DNA of 64,000 bases, taken from NCBI RefSeq assembly GCF_002205645.1, contig NZ_NIOF01000015.1, positions 1-64,000 of the forward strand, written 5' to 3'. This document shows positions 57,625-64,000 of this stretch, in pieces. Both the position numbers and the translations under genes were made by a program. The notes beneath the pieces were generated by a model. The model was not told the origin of the DNA, did not search any database, and saw nothing but the letters and a program-made list of their open reading frames with translations. This DNA comes from Roseateles aquatilis. Its GTDB lineage: Bacteria > Pseudomonadota > Gammaproteobacteria > Burkholderiales > Burkholderiaceae_C. Positions within the stretch are counted from its first letter, which is position 1. The number at the start of each line of letters is the position of its first letter.

Positions 57625-58362
57625 TCATGCCCACCCCGTCCTCAACCACCTCGCCCAGTCCTCACGCCCATGCGCGCTCGCCAGCCGGGCTGCCGCCTCA
57701 TGGTCGTACGGCACGCTGATCAACTCGCAAGACCACCCTTCCGGCCGTTGCTCGATGATGGCGTAGCGCGCGTCCGGGGACCCCGTCTCCGCCACGTGGA
57801 AGACGGGATGGTCGTCGTCCCACGCCTGCAGGCCGACGCTGCCGGGATTCACCAGCCACTGGCCGCGTGCGCTGCGCAGCAGCCGCGGCACATGCGTATG
57901 CCCGCAGCAGACCACGGTCGATCGTTCGTCGCCGAGGCGCTCCGCCACTTCGTCCGACGCAGCCGTGCGCAGCCTCGCGCCGTCCTGGGTATCGAGGAAG
58001 TACTCGATGTCGCTGCGCGGCGTGCCATGGCAGAGGAAGACCTCATCGCTCAACTGGAGCGACTTCGGCAAGGTCCGTAGCCAGTCGAGCTCGGATGCGC
58101 CGAGCTGCGCGCGCGCGTACTGGTCCGACGCCCCGCCCGGCTTCTCGTCGGTGATGGCCAGCAACTGCCGTTCGTGATTGCCGGCGATCGTCGGCCACGG
58201 CTGCGCCATCAGGTATCGCGCCGTCTCGAGCGGTTGCAGCGGCCCGGACAGGATGTCCCCGAGATTGACGATCCTGTCGGCACCTCGCCGCTCGATGTCG
58301 GCCACGACGGCTTCCAGCGCGAGCAGGTTGCCGTGGATGTCGGAGAGCAAGGCGATACGCAT
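57625..58362 (-). CDS. metallophosphoesterase
   Basis: A 245-residue calcineurin-like phosphoesterase. The metal-binding motifs are ALLSDIHGNLLALEAV, NLGDILSGP, TIAGNHERQL and CGHTHVPRL, so both metal sites look intact. It belongs to the family with YfcE-like phosphodiesterases; the substrate is unknown. ATG at 58360-58362. Confidence 0.9.
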   Translation of the reverse strand: MRIALLSDIHGNLLALEAVVADIERRGADRIVNLGDILSGPLQPLETARYLMAQPWPTIAGNHERQLLAITDEKPGGASDQYARAQLGASELDWLRTLPKSLQLSDEVFLCHGTPRSDIEYFLDTQDGARLRTAASDEVAERLGDERSTVVCCGHTHVPRLLRSARGQWLVNPGSVGLQAWDDDHPVFHVAETGSPDARYAIIEQRPEGWSCELISVPYDHEAAARLASAHGREDWARWLRTGWA

Positions 58363-58417
58363 GAAAGACCTCCGTGGAGCCCGGCGCCGTCGAGTGGCGA
58401 ATCCGCAGATGGACGGC

Positions 58418-59301
58418 TCAATCGATCAAGCGACGCGCGTGATGCGCCAAATGATCCCCGATCACCGTCGCGATGAAGTAGTACCCGTGGTCATACCCGT
58501 CATGCCGGCGCAGCGTCAGCGGCTGGCCGACGGCCGCGCAGGCCGATTCCAGCGCTTCCGGGTGCAGTTGCTCGACAAGGAACTTGTCCGCCAGGCCCTG
58601 GTCCACCAGGATGCCCGCCGGATACGGCACCGCGCCCTGTGCCTGCATCAACGCGCTCGCATCGTGCGCCGGCCAGGCATCGCGGTCGGCGCCGAGGTAG
58701 CCGGTGAGGGCCTTCTCGCCCCAGGGGCAGCGGCTGGGCGCCGAGATCGGCGCGATCGCCGACAGCGACGCGAAGGCGCCCGGATGGCGCAGGGCCAGCG
58801 TCAACGCGCCGTGGCCGCCCATCGAGTGCCCGGTGATGCCCGTCCTCGCCGCGTCCAGGCCCAGCGCGGCTTGCACCTGCGGGATCAGTTCCCGCATCAG
58901 GTAGCTCTCCATGCGCCAGTGCGTCGCCCACGGCGCCTGCGTGGCGTCGAGGTAGAAACCGGCGCCGATGCCGAAATCCCACGACGCCGTCGCGCCCGGC
59001 AGCGAGGAGACGGCCTCGCCGCGCGGGCTGGTGTCGGGCATCAGCAGCGCCAGGCCCAGCTCCGCCGCGTGGCGCTGGGCGCCGGCCTTCATGGTGAAGG
59101 TCTCCTCGGTGCAGGTCAGGCCGGCCAGGAACACCAGCAGGCCCTTGGCGCCCTGCGGCGGCACGAACAGCGCGAAGCGCATGGGCAGGCCGATCTCGGC
59201 CGAGTCCCGCGTCAGGAACAGCTGCCGGCCGCCGAAGCTGCCGTGCTCGCCGTTCACCGTGCCCAGCGCGGCCGCGGCCTGGAGCTGCTGGCGCGCGTCC
59301 A

Positions 59302-59302
<1 letters not shown>
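58418..59302 (-). CDS. fghA: S-formylglutathione hydrolase
   Basis: A 294-residue serine esterase (esterase D family) that completes glutathione-dependent formaldehyde oxidation by hydrolysing S-formylglutathione to formate. It has LAGLTCTEETF, the nucleophile in GHSMGGHGALT, and a late DHGYYFIATVI with the catalytic His. ATG 59300-59302 shares one base with the stop of the dehydrogenase gene (TGATG), so the two enzymes are translationally linked. Confidence 0.93.
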
Positions 59303-60411
<1,109 letters not shown>

Positions 60412-60430
60412 GGGGAACTCCTCGAACGAC

Positions 60431-60465
60431 AGGGAAAAGGGGGAAAAGGGGGAAAAGGGGAAAAA
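60431..60465. repeat. polypurine tract with nine-base repeats
   Basis: A 35-base all-purine run made of GGGGGAAAA-type units (60432-60465). It lies about 20 bases upstream of the adhC start, so the mRNA leader would carry an uninterrupted pyrimidine tract of U and C blocks. Confidence 0.85.
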
Positions 60466-60546
60466 CGAGCACACGAAACATCGGGCCCGCAAAAGCAAAG
60501 GCGCCGACCGCCGGGCACCCCGCCCCGCGATCGACGCCGTCGTGAG

Positions 60547-61533
60547 TCAGCGCGGCGCAGCGGCCATCGCCGCCTCCAACGCATCGATGAACACGGCGCC
60601 GACGTCGAAGCCGGTCTGCTGCATGATCTCCTGGAAGCAGGTCGGGCTGGTGACGTTGATCTCGGTCATCTTGTCGCCGATCACGTCCAGCCCCACCAGC
60701 AGCAGGCCGCGCGCGGCCAGCACCGGCGCCAGCGCCTGGGCGATGCGCAGGTCCGCGTCGGTCAGCGGCTGGGCCACGCCCTTGCCGCCGGCCGCCAGGT
60801 TGCCGCGCACCTCGGTGCCTTGCGGGATCCGCGCCAGCGAGAACGGCACCGGCTTGCCGCCGATCAGCAGGATGCGCTTGTCGCCCTGCGCGATCTCCGG
60901 CACGAAGCGCTGCACCATCACCGACTCCGCGCCGTTCTTGTTCAGCGTCTCGATGATGCTGCCCAGGTTCAGCGCGTCGGCCTTGACGCGGAAGATGCCC
61001 ATGCCGCCCATGCCATCCAGCGGCTTGAGGATGATGTCCTTGTGCTCCGCGTGGAAGGCGCGGATCGCCGCCGCGGAACGCGTCACCAGCGTCGGGGTGA
61101 TGAACTGCGGGAACTCCAGGATCGCGAGCTTCTCGGGGTGGTCGCGCAGCGCCGCCGGCTTGTTGAAGACGCGCGCGCCTTCCCGCTCGGCCTGCTGCAG
61201 CAAATGGGTGGCGTAGAAGAACTCGGAGTCGAACGGCGGGTCCTTGCGCATCAGCACCGCGTCGACGTCCGCCAGGGCCAGGTCTTGCGTCTCGGCGATC
61301 TCGTGCCAGACGGCCAGCCGGGTGCCGGCCTGGCTGGCGACGGCCTCGGCGGTCAGCGCCAGGCGCCGGGCGCCGTGCGCGGTGACGCGGCCGCCGCTGA
61401 CCCACATCAGGTCGGCGGCCTCGCAGACCCAGAGCTCGTGGCCGCGCCGGGCGGCCTCGCGCATCATCGCGAAGGTGGAATCCTTGTAGGTGTTGAACGC
61501 GGACAGCGGATCGGCGACGAACAGGAGCTTCAT
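60547..61533 (-). CDS. gshB: glutathione synthetase
   Basis: A 328-residue ATP-grasp enzyme that joins gamma-glutamylcysteine and glycine. Motifs: KLLFVADPLSAFNTYKDSTF, MRKDPPFDSEFFYATHLL, KPLDGMGGMGIFRV and GLDVIGDKMTEINVTSPTC. ATG 61531-61533 is the start; a TTG two codons earlier is less likely. It lies just upstream of adhC and fghA, tying glutathione supply to formaldehyde removal. Confidence 0.95.
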   Translation of the reverse strand: MKLLFVADPLSAFNTYKDSTFAMMREAARRGHELWVCEAADLMWVSGGRVTAHGARRLALTAEAVASQAGTRLAVWHEIAETQDLALADVDAVLMRKDPPFDSEFFYATHLLQQAEREGARVFNKPAALRDHPEKLAILEFPQFITPTLVTRSAAAIRAFHAEHKDIILKPLDGMGGMGIFRVKADALNLGSIIETLNKNGAESVMVQRFVPEIAQGDKRILLIGGKPVPFSLARIPQGTEVRGNLAAGGKGVAQPLTDADLRIAQALAPVLAARGLLLVGLDVIGDKMTEINVTSPTCFQEIMQQTGFDVGAVFIDALEAAMAAAPR

Positions 61534-61620
61534 GGACAAGGGCTTTCAATGGGGCGTCCCGCCGACTCCCCGGAGGCACCCCGGGCAGGACGACGAGCGG
61601 CGATGACAGGCGACGAGGGA

Positions 61621-62793
61621 CTACCTCGCGGAACCGCGGAAGTGTTGCACCAAAAGAGAAACCGCACCGGCGACCACGCCCCAGAACGCCGAGCCGACGC
61701 CCAGCATCGAGAGCCCGGACAGGGTGACGAGAAAGGTCAAGATGGCCGCGTCGCGGTGCTTCTCTTCCTTCAGCGCCGCCGACAGGCCGCCAGCGATCGT
61801 GCCCAGCAGCGCCAGGCCGGCCACCGCCGCCACCAGCTCGCGCGGAAAGGCCGTCAGCAGGCCGACGACCGCGCCGCCGGCCAGGCCGACAACGATGTAG
61901 AACACCCCCGCCATCGCCGACGCCGTGTAGCGCCGCGCCGGATCCTCATGCGCCTCGCGGCCCATGCAGATCGCCGCGGTGATCGCCGCCAGGTTGAAGG
62001 CATAACCGCCGAACGGCGCGAAGACGATGGACGCGAAGCCGGTGGTGGCGATGGTCGCCGACACCGGCGTCCGGTAGCCCGAGGCGCGCTGCGCGGCGAC
62101 GCCGGGCAGGTTCTGCGAGGCCATCGTGACCAGGAACAGCGGCAGCGCCACGCCGATCAGCGCCGTCACCGAGAAGCCCGGCGTGACCCACACCGGCTGC
62201 GCCCAGCCCCACTCGACGGCCTCCAGATGCAGCCGGCCCTGCGTCGCGGCGACCGCCACGCCGGCCAGCAGCACCAGCGGCGTCGCGTAGCGGGGCAAGA
62301 AGCGGCGCGCGAGGACATACGTCAGCGCCATCGTCAGGACCAGCGTCGGGGCGGACCGGGTCGCCAGCACCGCGTCCAGGCCGAAGCGCGCCAGCACGCC
62401 GGCCAGCAGCGCCGACGCGATCGCGATGGGGATGCGGTCCATGATCCGTTCGAACCAGCGGGTCGCGCCGGCGATCAGGATCAGCGCGCCGCAGACGATG
62501 AAGGCGCCGACCGCCTCCGACATCGTCACGCCGGAGACCCCGGCCAGCAGCGCCGCGCCGGGCGTGGACCAGGCGGTCAGCACAGGCTGGCGCGTCCACA
62601 GCGACAGGCCCAGGCTGGTCAACCCCATGCCCAGACCGAGCGCCCAGATCCACGAGCTGGTCTGCGCCGGTGTCGCGCCCAGCGCCTGCGCGGCCTGGAA
62701 CACGATCGCCACCGAGCTGGTGAAGCCCACCAGCACCGCGACGAAACCCGCCACCGCGGCGGACAGGGACAGGTCTTGCAGCCAGCGTTTCAT
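61621..62793 (-). CDS. BenE-family benzoate-type transporter
   Basis: A 390-residue membrane protein of the BenE family with about 11-12 helices. The N-terminus (KRWLQDLSLSAAVAGFVAVLVGFTSS) is typical. Later motifs include GVSGVTMSEAVGAF and FAPFGGYAFNLAAITAAICMG. The substrate may be benzoate or a related acid; no degradation genes are adjacent. The ATG at 62791-62793 is chosen over 62803-62805 because the family start falls there. Confidence 0.88.
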   Translation of the reverse strand: MKRWLQDLSLSAAVAGFVAVLVGFTSSVAIVFQAAQALGATPAQTSSWIWALGLGMGLTSLGLSLWTRQPVLTAWSTPGAALLAGVSGVTMSEAVGAFIVCGALILIAGATRWFERIMDRIPIAIASALLAGVLARFGLDAVLATRSAPTLVLTMALTYVLARRFLPRYATPLVLLAGVAVAATQGRLHLEAVEWGWAQPVWVTPGFSVTALIGVALPLFLVTMASQNLPGVAAQRASGYRTPVSATIATTGFASIVFAPFGGYAFNLAAITAAICMGREAHEDPARRYTASAMAGVFYIVVGLAGGAVVGLLTAFPRELVAAVAGLALLGTIAGGLSAALKEEKHRDAAILTFLVTLSGLSMLGVGSAFWGVVAGAVSLLVQHFRGSAR

Positions 62794-62823
62794 GGGCAGG
62801 AGCATAACGACCGCGGACGGCCG

Positions 62824-64000
62824 TCAGATCTCGACCTTCGATCCCAGCTCGACGATCCGGTTGGCCGGCAGATGCAGGAAGTCCGCCGCCGCCGCCGCGT
62901 TGCGGTGCATGCTGGCGAAGAGCTTTTCCCGCCACAGCGCCATGCCCGAGCCGATCGTCGGGATCACGATGTCCCGCGACAGGAAGTAGCTGGTCTCCAT
63001 CTCGTCCAGGTGGACGCCATGGGATTCGAGCAACCTCAGCGCGTCCGGCACGTCGGGCTCGTTCTTGAAGCCGAAGTGCAGCGTCACCTGCCAGCAGTCG
63101 TTGTCCAGGCTCTCGACCTCGACGCGGCGGTCGAAGCCGATCCACGGCACCTCGTGATGCTTGACGCTGACGAACAGGTTTTGCTCGTGCAGCACCTTGT
63201 TGTGCTTGAGGTTGTGCAGCAGCGCGTTGGGCGTCACGCCCTGCTCCGAGGACAGGAACACCGCGCTGCCGGTGACGCGCGTGGGCGGATTGATGAAGAC
63301 CGCCTCCAGGAAGCTCTTCAGGTCGATCGCGTCCTCGCGCAGCTTGTTGGACAGCAGCCGGCGGCCCTGCTTCCAGGTCAGCATCAGCGTGAACATGCCG
63401 ATGCCGATCAACAGCGGGAACCAGCCGCCGTGCGCGACCTTGAGCAGGTTGGACGCCAGGAAGGTGGCGTCGATGACGAAGAACACGCCCGTGGCCACGA
63501 TGCACAGCCACAGCGGATAACGCCAGCCGAAGCGGATCACGAAGAAGGTCATCACCGTGGTGATCGTCATGTCGATCGTCACCGCCACGCCGTAGGCGCC
63601 GGCCAGCTTGCTCGACGAGCCGAAGAACGCCACCGCCATGACGACGAAGGCGAACAGGCCCCAGTTGACGAAGGGCACGTAGATCTGCCCGATGTCCCGC
63701 ACCGACGTGTGCACGATCCGCATGCGCGGCAGCAGGCCCAGTTGCACCGCCTGTTTCGTGACCGAGAACGCCGCCGTGATCAGCGCCTGCGACGCGACGA
63801 TCGCCGCCAGCGTGGCCAGGCAGAAGAGCGGGATCTCCGCCCAGGACGGCGCGATCAGGAAGAACGGGTTCTTGATCGCTTCCGGCCGGTCCAGCAGCAG
63901 CGCGCCCTGGCCGAAGTAGTTGAGCGTCAGCGCCGGCATCACGAAGCCGTACCAGGCGATGCGGATCGGCTTCTTGCCGAAATGCCCCAGGTCGGCGTAC
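62824..64000 (-). CDS. kup: Kup potassium uptake protein, 3' part
   Basis: The C-terminal 390 or so residues of a low-affinity potassium transporter. The gene runs off the window at 64000; the first visible residues read [18 protein letters not shown], a Kup signature, and continue [15 protein letters not shown]. About six membrane helices and the full cytoplasmic C-terminal domain (from about [15 protein letters not shown]) are present. The N-terminal helices are missing only because the window ends. It is 30 bases upstream of the BenE gene, on the same strand. Confidence 0.93.
   Translation of the reverse strand, partial: YADLGHFGKKPIRIAWYGFVMPALTLNYFGQGALLLDRPEAIKNPFFLIAPSWAEIPLFCLATLAAIVASQALITAAFSVTKQAVQLGLLPRMRIVHTSVRDIGQIYVPFVNWGLFAFVVMAVAFFGSSSKLAGAYGVAVTIDMTITTVMTFFVIRFGWRYPLWLCIVATGVFFVIDATFLASNLLKVAHGGWFPLLIGIGMFTLMLTWKQGRRLLSNKLREDAIDLKSFLEAVFINPPTRVTGSAVFLSSEQGVTPNALLHNLKHNKVLHEQNLFVSVKHHEVPWIGFDRRVEVESLDNDCWQVTLHFGFKNEPDVPDALRLLESHGVHLDEMETSYFLSRDIVIPTIGSGMALWREKLFASMHRNAAAAADFLHLPANRIVELGSKVEI

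Overview
The window reads as a chromosomal segment of a high-GC betaproteobacterium of the order Burkholderiales, most like the Roseateles/Mitsuaria/Rubrivivax group. This rests on codon use dominated by G/C third positions, the order atpI-atpB-atpE-atpF-atpH-atpA-atpG-atpD-atpC, the hemE-priA neighbourhood, and a Bug-type (tripartite tricarboxylate) binding protein. The genus is an inference. No rRNA, tRNA, insertion sequence, prophage or CRISPR array was seen; most of the window is ordinary core chromosome with small accessory pockets.

Layout. 0.2-3 kb: a LytS/LytTR-type two-component operon with a small membrane protein between the two parts, followed by a large palindrome and 120-bp tandem repeats. 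3.6-7 kb: a long O-antigen-ligase-like membrane protein coupled to a YhhN-family protein. 7-12.5 kb: Rep-type helicase, DUF1304 protein, a solute-binding protein, a protein of unknown function and a membrane-anchored pseudokinase. 12.5-16.2 kb: S9 peptidase and YpfJ-type metallopeptidase, with a palindromic repeat element between their 3' ends. 16.2-20.9 kb: a divergent four-gene signalling locus (binding protein, PAS histidine kinase, excisionase-type HTH fused to a receiver, and receiver-Hpt) that looks like a phosphorelay. 20.9-24.5 kb: priA and hemE, separated by a stretch holding a perfect DnaA box. 24.7-30.2 kb: LemA/TPM operon, PPK2, two lipoproteins and a hexose-6-phosphate mutarotase.

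30.3-37.8 kb is the complete F1Fo ATP synthase operon on the minus strand, with a consensus -10 element before atpI and a strong intrinsic terminator after atpC. 38-46.8 kb holds small metabolic and housekeeping genes: SMP-30 hydrolase, two acetyltransferases, a tightly coupled PhzF/VOC/AlaX/GST cluster, and an aminotransferase facing a MocR regulator. 46.8-56.6 kb contains Uup-like ABC-F and several regulator-target pairs transcribed away from each other: AraC/P450, XRE/MFS and MarR/FAD monooxygenase. 56.7-57.6 kb is a two-gene islet of unknown function. 57.6-64 kb has a phosphoesterase, the glutathione-dependent formaldehyde detoxification genes next to gshB, a BenE-type transporter and the 3' part of kup.

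A theme not explained by the genes is repeat DNA: a 120-bp array, a 19-bp array beside a 35-bp perfect inverted repeat, and several 6-9-bp microsatellites, one of them in frame in the P450 gene. Several of these arrays lie exactly between convergent gene ends. The best candidates for undescribed biology are the 16-21 kb signalling locus, the 56.7-57.6 kb gene pair, the pseudokinase at 11.4-12.5 kb and the repeat elements.
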